Assembly (NCBI GenBank): GCA_964036045.1
Contig: OZ038379.1
Span: forward strand, 83,879,178 to 83,943,177
Source of the DNA: Eutreptiella sp. 'Long Island Sound 2002'
Lineage: Eukaryota > Euglenozoa > Euglenophyceae > Eutreptiales > Eutreptiaceae
DNA length: 64,000 nt
Direction of reading: 5' to 3'
Part shown: one piece after another, positions 11,385 through 22,891 of the stretch
Position numbering within the stretch: position 1 is the stretch's first letter
Layout of the letters: each line of letters opens with the position of its first letter
The notes under the pieces: model-generated
What the model saw: only the letters and a program-made list of their open reading frames with translations
Database searches by the model: none
Told to the model about the DNA's origin: nothing
Position numbers and translations under genes: made by a program

Positions 11385-12211
11385 CTAATTGCTATTCACA
11401 CTAAATGGGCTTGCAACAGCACTTTGAGAAGTACTTGAGCTTGAGCAAGAGGTCAAAATGGAGCCTAACACTGATGATTTTTCCCTTGGGATCATGCTGC
11501 CAAAGGCACATAAGCTCATATTCATGAAATTGGTGCAAATGGAACGCAACGTGATGAGGTCATGTGGCAGGACAATTTTTCCATGCATGCTCATGCCTTG
11601 CCCTCCAAGCAGCACACATGGTGGCAAGATTCCCAAAAATTAGCAAACAATAGCTGGGCATGAGACTTATAAATATGTGCCATGCGACCAAATTGCTCGT
11701 TAGGGGGCCTTCTAAAAGAGGAGGAAGAGGAGGACAACAATGATGGCCAGTGTAAGCTCCATAAGCCAAATCAAAATTCCCATCTCCTCCAAAGAATTGC
11801 AGACGCGTGTTGCATTTTTTGTTTTTCTGAAAGTGGCAAAAAAAATTTTGGGACCAAAGATAGGTAACCCAACTGCCTGCAGCAGCGCCTGCAACCATGG
11901 ACTTCCCCAATGTCATCTTCCTTGAATATTCACCATTTGGCATGGCGGTTGACATGGTCCCATCAAGGTTGTGCATGGTAGCTCATTTCCTTTTTGCTTT
12001 CAGGTTCACATAACAACAACTGAACCTCTACTTCATTGAACCCCCCACCCCCACCCACATGCCACTCGTGGTTTGCATGTGCAAAAACAACCCAGCCCTC
12101 CAAGACAACTTCACATGTGCCAAACACAAAATGTTTCCGTGCAAAACACAAGCTAACAAGCGGTAGCAGCTTGTAGCTTGGCATATTGATAATCAGAGTA
12201 AACTGCAACAA
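11385..12211 (-). pseudogene. Decayed exon-like sequence, unknown protein
   Basis: Read on the minus strand, several stretches look coding: about 12211-11970 (peptide FGTCEVVLEGWVVFAHANHE), 11976-11880 (peptide GKSMVAGAAAG), then a possible intron ending in a strong pyrimidine tract and TTTTAG near 11714, followed by 11710-11385. That last part is open in two frames, one giving FHLHQFHEYELMCLWQHDPK and one ending FSVNSN with a stop at 11385. It probably belongs with the minus-strand remnants upstream to 14.9 kb. No domain assigned. Confidence 0.3.
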
Positions 12212-12535
12212 AATCCCTCCAAGATGAATCCATGGTGCAAGCTACTTTTCTTGGTGGTGAGGACAACTGCAATCTTCATTGAGCCCTCGGTGGCCTTTGT
12301 CAATTGGCGAATCTAGTTCCGGGTTATTATGACTGCATTGTGCATTCCGAGCCCAAACTGACTCTTTTGCAATAATTAGCTCAGCACCCTACAACATATT
12401 GTCCCTTGGCAGCACTGATTCATTTTGCCAAGTTCACTGCTGGCTTTAGTATTTGTTTTTCAATGCAATCTCTTTCTCCTCATGGGTCCCATCCCCACCC
12501 TTGCTGTATTGCTTCATACACATAGAATTTCTTTG

Positions 12536-13590
12536 TCATCTCCAGGGAATCTCATTTCTTGTAGCATCTTCAAAGCGATTCCACTGCAACGCCAGAGTGG
12601 AGAGCAGATAGAGAGACAACAGAAACGAGGAGTCAGGGACAGGGGAAAAAAACAACAGTATGGGGATCTGATGTGGATACTCACAGCCGTGTCTCATTTG
12701 CTTGAAATCTGTAGTTGGCGGGTGGATGCTGTCTGCTGACTGCCTGCTTGAATGATTGTTGCTGTTGCTGTTGTCAAGCTTCTCACTGCAATCATCGACT
12801 AGATACAAGTACCCTGACTCGCCGTCGTTAGTCCCTGCAGTCTGTGCCTCCCAATTTGGTTGGCACACACTCATACCGTCTCGTCAGCAGTGCTATCTGG
12901 TTTCAGATCATTGAATTGCCTGCAACACAGAATGCACCACAATGTGGTTCAATATCAGCTTTCACCTGCAATTCACTGCACCAGCTGGCTTTTAGAGGAG
13001 GGATCAAGAGGCATATGCATCAACATTCAAAACGACGAGCTGAGAGCTCAGAAGGCAGAAGAGAGTTTTTCTGTTGCAACGCTCTCTTATGCATGCAGTG
13101 GGTAGCTTACACACAAGGTGCCACACCGGAGCTTACAGGTGAGTATCTGTGCACACTGGAAAATTCCCCCCATGCCACTTGAGTCCCATTCAAATTGGCA
13201 CCCTAAGCCTGTCTTGCACTCACAGCAGTTCTGAAGGCCAAAACAACTCACTGAAACAATTGGTGCCTGTTGGGATTGCATCCCTTACCAAAGCAATACA
13301 AGGATTGCATCCCTTACCAAAGCAATTCAATCATGCATGCGAGTGAGTGGAAATTATCCACAGGCATGGGTCACCTGGGTCACTTGAAAAGATAAACGGT
13401 GTTGGGATGCCAAGCAGAGATGTTTTTCAAATGCTTGTCGTCCCTCCGATATTATTTCACTCGCCAGAAAAAAAACAATGATGCCATCCATCTGTTGCAA
13501 GCATATGGAGTGGTGAACAGCGAGTGTGCTTCCCTGCCCAGGGCTGATTGAGACCATCGAGACCAATTCGCCACTGTTCCTGAACATGTA
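12536..13590 (-). pseudogene. Minus-strand exon-like remnants, unknown
   Basis: Two stretches stand out. At 13587-13381 the frame reads NSGELVSMVSISPGQG and on to ASQHRLSFQ, then meets a consensus donor (CAG then GTGACC on the minus strand). At 12874-12700 it reads GYLYLVDDCSEKLDNSNSNN, rich in Asn and Ser. Intervening sequence is stop-rich. The composition (about 45-50 percent GC) is lower than in the transposons to the right. Confidence 0.25.
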
Positions 13591-13599
13591 AAAGTTTAG

Positions 13600-14880
13600 A
13601 AATAGAGCCTCAGAGGATGTGCATGGCGAAGCAGTCCTCTTTCATGGTTAAGGGTGGTTTTCTGGTGCATGATGCAAATTTTCTTTGGCCTGCATCCCTT
13701 GAGCACAGTTGCACCAGGCAAGGGAGTTCGATGGTCCATGTCCTTGCAGGCCATCAGAGCACTCAGAGAAGAGGACCCAGCACATGATGCATCGTCTGAG
13801 GAACACAGTTCCCGTATGATCAAACACAGGAAGCGGAAGAGCAGCCGTACAGATCATGAAGAGAGGAGCTCTGGGTGCGACTTGTGCTCCTCAGTCTTGT
13901 CGACTGCTGATACGCCTAGCTGCAAATACAGTAGCTGTGGTGCATGGACCCCATCCCTTCCGCCCACCTTGGAAATGAGCCTCCCATTGTGCATTCACGC
14001 CTAATCCCTCCTGAAATGCCCTCCGAATCCGCCAACGCCAAAACAGGCATGATCAGGTGCTAGTTCTGTGCACCATATTCAGCAATGGTGAGAGAGGCTC
14101 TCCCTGCTGTTTCCCAGACTACATCCAGCACCAACCCTCCACCCACACAGAACAATACCAGCCCCACCATAACAGACAACAGGCTCACATACGGCAGCAG
14201 CAAACCCACATACAACAATGATGCCTTCAACAAAGCAGAATCATAGGCCTTGAGGAAATCTACCGCAACCATGATCTGAATGGCCAATTGTTTCCATTTC
14301 GCACTGGGGTACACCATTGTTCACACTGCACACAGAGGAAGTTGTTTTTGTGTTGTTGGAAAGGCCAAATTGGGCTTGTTGCCAAAGTGAAAGGATGAGC
14401 GGAGGAGTTGTGCCAATAATTTCCAAAAAATATTGTTGCCAGCATTCTGGAGGCAATCGAACAATTTTTGAATTTTTAGACCAATATGTTGGCAATGCTT
14501 CCCTATCCGTTATTGGGATTGGTAGCAGTGAACACAGCACCAGTGAACACAGCACCAGCATTCTTCCTGTGACACCAATATTCTCACAACTCTTATGTCA
14601 TGCCCCAGGTGTGTGCCCCTGCATCGGGCATCTTTGACATGCACCAAGTGTGGCCCGCTTGTCATGTAACTGCCATACGACATGCTATGTATTACAACAC
14701 CCTCCTCCCTGCAAGCCATCCAAGTCCGCCGCAAGCAAGCAACAACAACAAGCACTCTACCAATCCCATGTTCTTCGTTACTAGGACAAGGCAGCTCCAC
14801 ACTGGCTGCAAGTCTCATGGCTGAGACCCCGACAATTGCCCTTGCCAAATCACGGGTTTCAGCCGAAAACTCAACAGTGG
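13600..14880 (-). pseudogene. LINE-like reverse transcriptase remnant
   Basis: On the minus strand, 14317-14060 gives an 85-codon frame with the segment VAVDFLKAYDSALLKASLL followed about 30 residues later by VGGGLVLDVVWETAGRASL. The D-F-x-K-A-Y-D-S motif is the usual form of motif A of LINE-type reverse transcriptases. The following hydrophobic stretch and Gly-rich turn have the spacing seen before the R-G-V-R-Q-G motif, which is degraded here. Upstream, 14848-14510 is open and protein-like (ARAIVGVSAMRLAASVEL). Downstream, about 14040-13600 is open in short pieces only. A YADD box was not found, so this is a fossil at best. Confidence 0.35.
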
Positions 14881-15254
14881 CAGCCTAGGTTGGTGGCTGC
14901 AAGTTGGCAGTTTGAGTAAAAAAAAAAAGAAACTTTTTTTTTTTGGCCCTAAACAGCCCTGAAATGGCCTCTAGATGACCGAACCACGAGAAATGGTGGT
15001 TGCTCTACTGAGCTGCCTTGCTCTGCCCATGCCAACAAAGGCCGTTTCATTTTCCTATTGGGCAATGCCCCTGAAAGGGTAAAAATTGGCCCAAAATAGC
15101 CCTGATTCTTCACTTTTTTTTGGCGGGGGACAGCCAGTGGCCCTGAAACGGCATCTAGGGGGCTAAATCATAAGAAGCTGTGGGCACTATACCAAACTGC
15201 CTGGCTTTCCTTGGGCCAACGATGCTTGTTTCACTTTCAAACTGCATGATGGAC

Positions 15255-15480
15255 CAGGTGCCCTTAAAATCGGATTTGGAGTGACCCATTCTTGGTTGAG
15301 GGCTCTGGCCGGCCAAACTGTGAAAATTTCGGCCATCTTAGGGCGTGTTTGGGGCGGTTTCTTGGACATATCGTGGAGTTAGAGGTCAACGAAGGGCCTT
15401 TTGGCTCAAGCAAATCCAGCAGGACGCAGTTCAGGCTATCCATTTTCCTTTGGTTGGCTATTTTAAAGAGGGCAGAGTTT
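15255..15480 (+). repeat. Dispersed repeat, copy 1
   Basis: Landmarks in order are GGTGCCCTTAAAATCGGATTT, AAATTTCGGCCATCTT, GGCGGTTTCTTGGACATAT, GTGGAGTTAGAGGTCAACGA and CCTTTGGTTGGCTATTTT. The same landmarks in the same order and spacing occur at 62265-62500, and more weakly at 41020-41170. Sequence from about 14930 to 15255 has similar vocabulary (TTTTGGCCCTAAACAGCCCTG) and may be part of the same unit. Confidence 0.6.
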
Positions 15481-18400
15481 TGCTTAACAGTTGAGTATCT
15501 CCTGGGGTGGGGGTGGGGGGGATCTAGCACCCCCCTCCCCTTGGACCCCCTGTGCATCCCCCCTGGGACGAATTATCCATTGAGAAACAATGACGGTCAG
15601 GGATGGCAATAAGAATCGCGGGTGGAGATGGGAGATGGGAGTGGGTTCAGGCCTTAGTTACCTGTCTGCCCTGTCCCCCCGCCCCTACCCACCGCACCTT
15701 GTGTACCTTGTGCACAACTGCAGCATTCCCTATTATACTGTGGCAGAAAAATCAGCTATGTCTTCCATGTTATCCAAGTGGCAATCTCCAGAGGGCACGA
15801 CTCCTTGGTCTTCTGTTGATGTTTCAAATTGCACTTTGATTCAGCAGGCTGCCAAGTAGTGGTGTTGTGATTTGCGTCCGACGCAACAACAACACGTTGC
15901 AGCTCGTTGCCAACTAACTCTTGTTGGTTTACTGGCACCAGGGACTTTCAGTCACTTTTGTTGTCACACTTTCTATGTGAAGAAAAAGGCCTCACAAAAT
16001 TCAGGCCTCACAAAACTTAGGTCTCCCGGGTGGTCCCCCCAACAGCCCTCCCTACCCCCACCCCGCCCTTAAGCAAAACTCTGTTTAAGGGTTAAAACCT
16101 GCGCCCCACATTAGGTACCCCCGGGTACCTTCCTGAACTAAGAACTTTTGGCTTCCCAAGGAGGGTTATCTCAAGCTGTGTTGATGGGATATCTTGAGTG
16201 AGGAGGAGTCTGAGATTTTCTGTGTCTAGTGATTGCCATGCTAAAAGTGCTTCCCATTTTAAACATGGCAGACATCCAACCGCTGCAAATGATGATGATT
16301 TGTTTGAGAGATCAAATCTTTCTTTGAGGCTAATGCATAAGAACACCGAGGCACACTTTTTAGTGTGGCAACTTCTTGTTCCACAGTGCATTGCCATGCT
16401 TTTTTTGCAGGGTGTTTCTTCAAAGGGGGGTATTTCCACTACTCAATTTCCAAGGGATGTTGGGGTACCTTAAGTGTGTGTGGGGGTGACCTGAAGGGTG
16501 TGTGGGGAGGGGTTATTTTAAGTGAGGTGAAAAATTTTGGGCAACAAATGGCCGTTTTTACCCTCAACCTTTGTTGAAACCCCCGATCATAGGCCAATGT
16601 TCTTGTTCACTTGTTCCCGCGCAACCGTGTCCCCATCCCTTGGCGGGGAGAAAATTGGGTTGAGAGGGGGGGGGACTTTCGTGCCCATTTTTCAACCCCC
16701 CCCCCGTGGGCACTCAAGTCGGCCCCTTGACTATGCCTTGTGGGCGGGTCCTACCGAGTGCCTTTGATGGTGGTACTTCTGTCGGCACAAGGACCCCCGG
16801 TCTCTTCCGGCTACAATGTAGCGCCCCACCTTGGCCTCTCATTGGCACACACAGATTTGCTTATTGCTAACCAGTGCTACTGTCAGAGTTGGAGTTAGAG
16901 CTAGAAATAGAGCTGGAGGAGGTATTTTTTCTTAGTGATCCCCCTCACAAATGGTTCACAAAGCTGCATGCAAAATGCAACAATGCACCAATAAAGGCAA
17001 CCGGTCCCCGGCCACTCTCCAAAAGGAGGCTTGTTCACCGCTCCAAAATGGTGGGGTAATCATGCTCGCTGTCAACACTCATTGTCGCTGGCAATTTCAA
17101 TGGCCCTACACAGAGAAAACAACAACATTCACTCTTGAACTTGGGAGCCCATTTTCCACCCCCCCCCCCGGCAACGCAAACTTCTAGTCGCCCTTGGTCA
17201 TTGATCATGTAAACGGGGAGCTTGTGTTGCAAAATATAACATACATCCATGGTTCAAAAAGATGTGCAAAAATGCGCGACAAAAAATGAAAAGAGCATTG
17301 TCCTATGTAAACACACACAAAAAGAACACAACGGGAAAAAAAGCATCCAAAAACAACACAAAAAATTCACAAAATAAATGCATAAACACGCATATTTTGG
17401 AATTGATGGGGGACTGGACGGGAAATTATAAGGACCCGGTACCAATCTTTCCACATGCAATGTTCATACCACGGAGCACTACCCTCTCGCAAACAAAAAA
17501 AACCACAACAAATCAGCCCCCCCACCCCCCACCCCAATGAGAGAGCTACTCGTGTGAAATCGACCCAACCACCCACCCAAAGTCTACCCACCCAAACCCT
17601 ACCCCCGCCCCCCGATAAGGGGGGGGAGCAGGCAGTTTGGGCCAAATTGCCCAAAACCAAACTCAGCAACCCCAATCACAGGCCACAACCCCCCTACCCC
17701 CCCCCCCCGCCCGCCGGGTTAGGGTCTCGCCTTAAGCAAAAATCTGGGAAATTACTGCTATACACCCTTGCCCTTTATATCTCGCAAGCAAGAAACAACC
17801 AAGCAGCTTTCTTGTTTGCCAACATCTCCATCCCATCGCTACAACTTCTACCCTACTCTTGCCACCTTTTGCATTGACACATACCCTTCTCAAATTTACA
17901 GTTTGAGCCTGTGGCAACCCCGGGTGTGGGCACCAAGCCGGATGGTGACCTCCCAAGTGTAGGCTGCCCAAAAGAGCCCTAAAGACTTGGTCAATGCAGC
18001 CAAAACAATCGATGACAAATGCTACCACCGGATATATTTGCTCATGTCAAAAGAGCCATTTGATGGGCTTTGACCCCATGATATGTCCTAGAAAACACCC
18101 CCAAATGCCCCGAGGGCCCAACATTAGCACACTTTGGCTGCAAGAAACCCCAGACAATTGTATCTTGCGTGGGGTGACTTAAAAGGTGATTCCAAGTGTA
18201 CCTAGTCCACCCACAACGCCTTCTTTGTATGGCTTCCACCATTTAAAATTGGCCAATGAGACACCCAAACTCCAGCTATGGTGCATGCGAGGCCATGCCA
18301 CAGTGGCCCATGCCAAAATGGGTCCGACCGGGTTTCTATGGGGTTGGAAAATGACTCTTTCCATAGCTTGTCCCCTACCACTTATAATGCACAAAAACAC

Positions 18401-18604
18401 GGGTTTCGGCCTGTTTTGTGGTGCGCCGTTTTGGTGTCGCCAATCTCCTCCCGATGGCCCTCCCAAACCCAAAGCTTGAGGCCCCAATTGATTGGTGGCG
18501 GCCTAGGTCATGGGGGCCAAGTCAGGAGGGTTCAACCTGAAAAATGTTGCAAGTTTCGGCTCATTGCCCTAGGGCATGGAACTCGTTTTGTGCACTGCTT
18601 AAGA
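15481..18604. other. No gene seen; C-rich and A-rich low complexity
   Basis: No frame with natural composition. It contains G/C homopolymers at about 15505-15535, 16035-16070, 16670-16705, 17158-17170, 17515-17550 and 17695-17720. A short palindrome GGTACCCCCGGGTACC lies at about 16114-16130, an A-rich tract at 17280-17380, and 18060-18560 is rich in GGGCCCA-like words. The last resembles the 61.7-62.5 kb repeats in style but could not be aligned by eye. Confidence 0.45.
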
Positions 18605-19300
18605 CCTAAGGGCTGTCGGCAGTGGGACTCCTCTTGAACACTACCTCACTACCAAGCGGCATGGCAGTGCAAATCTTTTTCTGCACTGCCTCATTGCCTG
18701 CGGGCATTGGGCAGTGGAACTCCTACTATGCACCCCCTTACTACCTTGGGGTAGTGGGTAGTCAAACTCCTTTTGTGCAGTGTCCCACCGCCTTGGGCCG
18801 TGGGCATTGGAATTGTTGCTTCGTACAGCCGCATTGCACTAGGGGTAGTGGGCGGTGAAACTCTTTCCATGCATTGCCTTGTTGCCAAAGGGCGGCGGGC
18901 AGTAGAAATCCTGTCACCCCTACCTCACTGTTACAAGGCACTAGGCAATGGAACTCCTTCTATGCACCACCTCACTACGTTGGGGTAGTGGGCAGTGGAA
19001 CTCCTTCTGCGCACCGCCTCACGCCTTTGTGGGCCCTGGGGTAGCGGGCACTCGTGTTGAACACTACTCCGTTGCCTCGGGGCAGTGGGCAGTGGACCTC
19101 CTTTTGTGCACCCCCTCACAACGTTGGGGCAACTGGTAGCAAAATGCCTTGCGTGCACCGCCTCATTGCCTTGGAGCATTGGGCAATGTAACTCCTTTTG
19201 TGCACAGCCTCATTGCCTCAGGGCAGGGGGCGGTGGCACTCGTGTTGAGCACTACCTCATTGCCTCGGGGCAGTGGGTAGTGGAACTATTGTTTGCACCC
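18605..19300 (-). repeat. 46-bp minisatellite, array 3 (inverted)
   Basis: About 15 units of 46-47 bases. The anchor GGGCAGTGGAACTCCTTTTG or close variants recurs near 18714, 18761, 18807, 18852, 18899, 18945, 18991, 19089, 19136, 19183, 19230 and 19276, each followed by TGCACxGCCTCATTGCC. Relative to arrays 1 and 2 the unit is reversed: GGGCAGTGGnnCTCCTTCaGTAC here corresponds to GTACTGAAGGAGCCCCACTGCCC there. It abuts the left side of the DIRS-like element. Confidence 0.7.
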
Positions 19301-19520
19301 TAAACGGTGGTTTTAGTACAGAATCTCAGCATGTTTGTGTTGTTACTCAGATTTACTTATTGTTTTTAGCTCGGGGCTAGCAAGCCCAGTGGCCTGATTG
19401 CTGTCTTTCTCCCCCTGTTGTTTTTGAACTACTTCTGATTGTGCTGGCAACGAGTGCCGGCACATATTTTTTGCTGCACAGCCCAAGATCCAGGGGACGT
19501 CGAGTATTGGACCTATTACT

Positions 19521-20336
19521 ATGCCGAACGACAGCAAGAAGAGGCCTGCCGAGGAGGAGCCTGAATTGGCGGCTGTGAGGGCGTTTGTGGAGCATGCCTA
19601 TCCGCTGTTGCTGGCTAGAGTATCACCATACAAGTTGGCGAATGGGGTGGCGGAGATGGCAGTCCGATGGATACAAGCTGGACACAATGTACCTCAGGTG
19701 GCAGCAGCGTTGCAAGGGCAGCTAGCGATTGAGATGCAGCACGATGAAATCGTGGACATACTATTCGCGTGGGAGGAGGTACACAAGTCAAGGTATTTGC
19801 CCGAGAGAGGGAAGTTTGTACCTATCAAGCAAAGACCCGAGTCCAGGAAATCATCGGCGTCCGAGGGGGACAAGAAGGCATCTATCAGGGCGCTCGAGTC
19901 AAAAATAGAGGAGCTAGAGAAGGGTATGGCTCAAGCAGCTAAGGAGACGGCGTCAAAGTCAAACGACGGACTGGCTATGCCTTTAACTCGGCAGACCATT
20001 GATGACTATAAGGACAGCACGTCGGGGCTGACGGGGTGGATGCTGTATGCGATTGACCTGATCACCAAAGCTGTGGAGGAAGACATCTTGGACGAGCCAC
20101 CAACGCTGGCGGCGACTGATATTTAGAGTCTGGTTGTCAAGAGCCAGAAACAGTATGAGAGTAAGTATGCACGGTTCGCCAAGGGGTCGAAGAACTCCAA
20201 AAAGAAGCGGCGCTCCAGGTCTAGATCGAGGCGCCGATCCCACTCGTCTAAGGGCAAAAGCCGCAGAATTAAATCACGTTCCAGATCTCGGTCGGCGTCG
20301 TCAGCAAGTGTGACCAGTTCATTGGGTTCCGACTAG
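19521..20336 (+). pseudogene. Gag-like ORF1 of the DIRS-like element
   Basis: The frame starts MPNDSKKRPAEEEPELAAVR and runs 201 codons to a TAG at 20124. It then continues in the same frame for 70 codons to a second TAG at 20334. Residues 110-150 form a probable coiled coil (RALESKIEELEKGM). The last 60 residues are an Arg/Ser-rich basic tail (KKKRRSRSRSRRRSHSS) as expected for a nucleic-acid-binding gag-like protein. The natural end after the basic tail suggests that the TAG at 20124 is a later mutation or a readthrough site. The next gene starts at the ATG at 20340 in the same frame. Confidence 0.65.
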
Positions 20337-20339
20337 GAG

Positions 20340-21054
20340 ATGGAGTACTATTATCGAGGCAAATTTCGATTCTGCGCGGTCCATGGCATCGAGTGTGTCG
20401 TGTCAGCGTCTGGAAAACTGTGGAGAACGGATCGTCCACCGCCGGGGGACCGTGACCACTATGGTGGAAGGCACTGGGAGCGGAAGTGCCAACGTCGACA
20501 TCGGCGATGAGGATGCTCCTCAGGTGTGGAGAGGGGTCCTGGGCAAGACTCGTGTCCCCCTGACGAGCTAGAAGAAGGTTTTTCAAAGTGGGCCCAAAGA
20601 CTTGTGGAGCTGTGGGAGAAGGAGAATCCCGCTGACTGGAGATCACTGGCATTGGCGTCGTGGGCCCAGTCAATGCTCGACGTATACACCACACATGTCA
20701 AAGCCACGGCTACCACCCAGTTCACGAGTGGTACGCCACACGCAAGGTCGTCCTGCGGCTAAAACCTCTTCAGTCTGGCACAAAGACATACGACAGCGTC
20801 CGGAATGCGATAGGCCATCAGTGCATGCCGCCTCCTGGAGGAATTGGACCTATGTGCCCCCTTTGCCCCCAAGAATGCATGGAGACTTGTCCGGGCTAAG
20901 GAACGAATGGCTGGACAAGGAAGATCACAGAGGTGAGGCTCGTTGGAGGTCGTGCAGACGATGAGACGCAGGGCGCAATCCCCACATGAAAGAATGGTCG
21001 TCTCACTCGCCCTACTGTTGACAGTGTACTGTCTTCGCGTCAACGAAGCGGCCA
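20340..21054 (+). pseudogene. Tyrosine recombinase, N-terminal part (5' of insertion)
   Basis: It begins with ATG at 20340 (MEYYYRGKFRFCAVHGIEC). A Cys/His cluster is visible over residues 12-55 (C-x2-H-x3-C, then H and C), perhaps a zinc finger. A helical region follows (WAQRLVELWEKENPADWRSL) that fits the core-binding domain, then box I of the catalytic domain: SLALLLTVYCLRVNEAA, with the catalytic Arg codon at 21036-21038. In-frame TGA codons lie at 20508 and 20934, and about 70 bases near 20745-20812 are in another frame. The gene is then cut by transposon E1, and the reading frame resumes at 27615. Confidence 0.65.
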
Positions 21055-21534
21055 CCCTTGGTACGCGTTTGAAACCCAATGTTGTTCCGGCCAAATTGTT
21101 CCAGTGTTCTAGGCTATCTGGCCGGAGCGAAAATAGTTCGAAATTTATTTGCCCCCCAACCAAGCCTACCCGTACATGGTGGCAAAATATGTTGTTTGCT
21201 AGCCTTGGGGGCCCCCGCTGGTATGCTTATATTCGTTGCCCGGCGCGTTGCCGCGTGAAAAAAACTTGTTTTCAAAAACAGTTTTTGTTAGAACACCGTT
21301 GGAACACCGCTGGAAAAACTTACTTGAACGTCGCCGGAACAAGCAATCTACAATAAGAGCAAAGCACAAGGAAGGGTAAAATGGTAACATACATTTTTGT
21401 GTAAGGTGCCCCCGGGGGCCCATCGGGTTAGTCTCTTTGTCTCACCTGAAAGTCCTGCGTGGTCGGGGGCCCGGCGGGCGCCTCCGAACTCTTGTCACCC
21501 GCCCCACTATCCCCCCCATCTCCCTCACCGACCA

Positions 21535-21685
21535 CCACCCCTTCACCCACCACCCCTTCACCCTTCACCCTCCACCCCTTCACCCACCACCCCTTCACCC
21601 TCCACCCCTTCTCCCACCACCCCTTCACCCTCCACCCCTTCGACCTCCATCCCTTCCCCCTCCACCCCTTCGACCTCTTCCCCGA
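21535..21685 (-). repeat. 15-bp minisatellite encoding an acidic tail
   Basis: About ten units of CCACCCCTTCACCCT and variants. Read on the minus strand in the gene frame it encodes repeats of V-E-G-E-G and V-V-G-E-G at the C-terminus of the E1 second protein. Confidence 0.75.
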
Positions 21686-22677
21686 CCCCCCCATCCCGGT
21701 TAGCCCCGGTAGCACCCAAACCTGCCCCCGGTCCATCCCCTTCGTCTCCCCCGTCCCCATCCCCGTCGTTGCTCTCGTCCCCCTCCTCGCCCGCGTCCGC
21801 GTCGTCCTCCTTGTCCTCCTCCTCAGCCGCCATCATCTTGGCGAGGAACTTCTTCGCCTGCGTCTTGGTTTTCCAAACCGACGCTCTCGGGATGGCGAAT
21901 AGTTCGGGGTCTTTGGGGAAGGAGATCCACGTCTCCCCAACCCCGGGGCGGCCACCCGCGGCAAGGGCCTCTTTGCCCTGCTCGATGCCCCACTCCCCAT
22001 TGTCCCGAAAAACTACATACACTTGCTCCCCCGCTTTGTATTTGCACCCCTTCCCCTTCTTGCCTTTGGCTTGGCCTTTGACTTGGGTTGGGGGGGCGCG
22101 GCTCTCTTGGGAGCCTTGCGAGGGGGTTTGGTGGGCTCCTTGGCCGGGGGGCGGGGCTGGGGCTCCTCGAACGCCGGGGAGTCGGTGGTGGACCCCGAGG
22201 AGGAGTCCGTTAAGGAGTCGACCGACGACTCCTCGCTGGAGGACTCCCCCGGGAGCCTCTTCCTTTTTTGGGGGGGTGTTTGGGGGCGCTCTTGGGTTCC
22301 CGCTTGGGGAGGCGTTGGGGTTTGGGTTTGGGTTTGGGTGCTGTTCGGGGGGCTGGGCGGGGGTTCGGGGGTTGGGGTTGCACGGGCGGTGCGCACGCGG
22401 GCGGGGGGGGGGGCTCTGCGGCCACTTGTTGGCAGTGCGGCGGCGCTGGGGACAGGTCGCCAATGCTGCCCCACCCGTCGATGCACGTCGCGAGAACGCT
22501 GCCGGGGGCTGCCACGTAGTCCATCATGGCCGTGAGGAACTCGAGTACGGCGACGGGCTGCAGGTGGAACTGCTGAAGCAACGTACCCAAATAGATGGGC
22601 CCTGGATCGCTTCCTGGCCAACGAAGGATCATCCGAACGGCGCGCGGGTCCGACGGGTTGATATGGATGTCCTCCAC

Positions 22678-22891
22678 CTACATGGAGGATAGCCAGGATG
22701 AGTGTTCCAGCGACGTTCCAATAAGCTTTTCCGGCGACGTTCAAAAGATTTTTCAAACGTTTTTTGGTGACAGATTGGAACGTCGCCAGAACAAGTTGTT
22801 TGGAACGTTGCCAAAACAATGCACCGGCACGCCAACCATGTGCATTTTGGGGCCCTAATGGCCATGTGGACATGCTTGCGGGGGGGCATAC
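22678..22891 (-). other. Intron of E1 second gene with palindromic motifs
   Basis: The donor on the minus strand is CGG then GTATGC; the acceptor is CCATGTAG then GTGGAGGAC. The 214 bases contain GGCAACGTTCC, TTCTGGCGACGTTCC, GAACGTCGCCGGAA and GGAACGTCGCTGGAAC, again the E1-specific motif in both orientations. Confidence 0.6.

Noticed and set aside
21397-22692. 431-codon plus-strand open frame rich in Pro, Ser and His
   Set aside because: It is the antisense of the second E1 gene, whose minus-strand frames have natural composition, a spliceable intron and acidic and basic domains. The plus frame is open only because of the CCACCCCTTCACCCT repeat and G+C bias.
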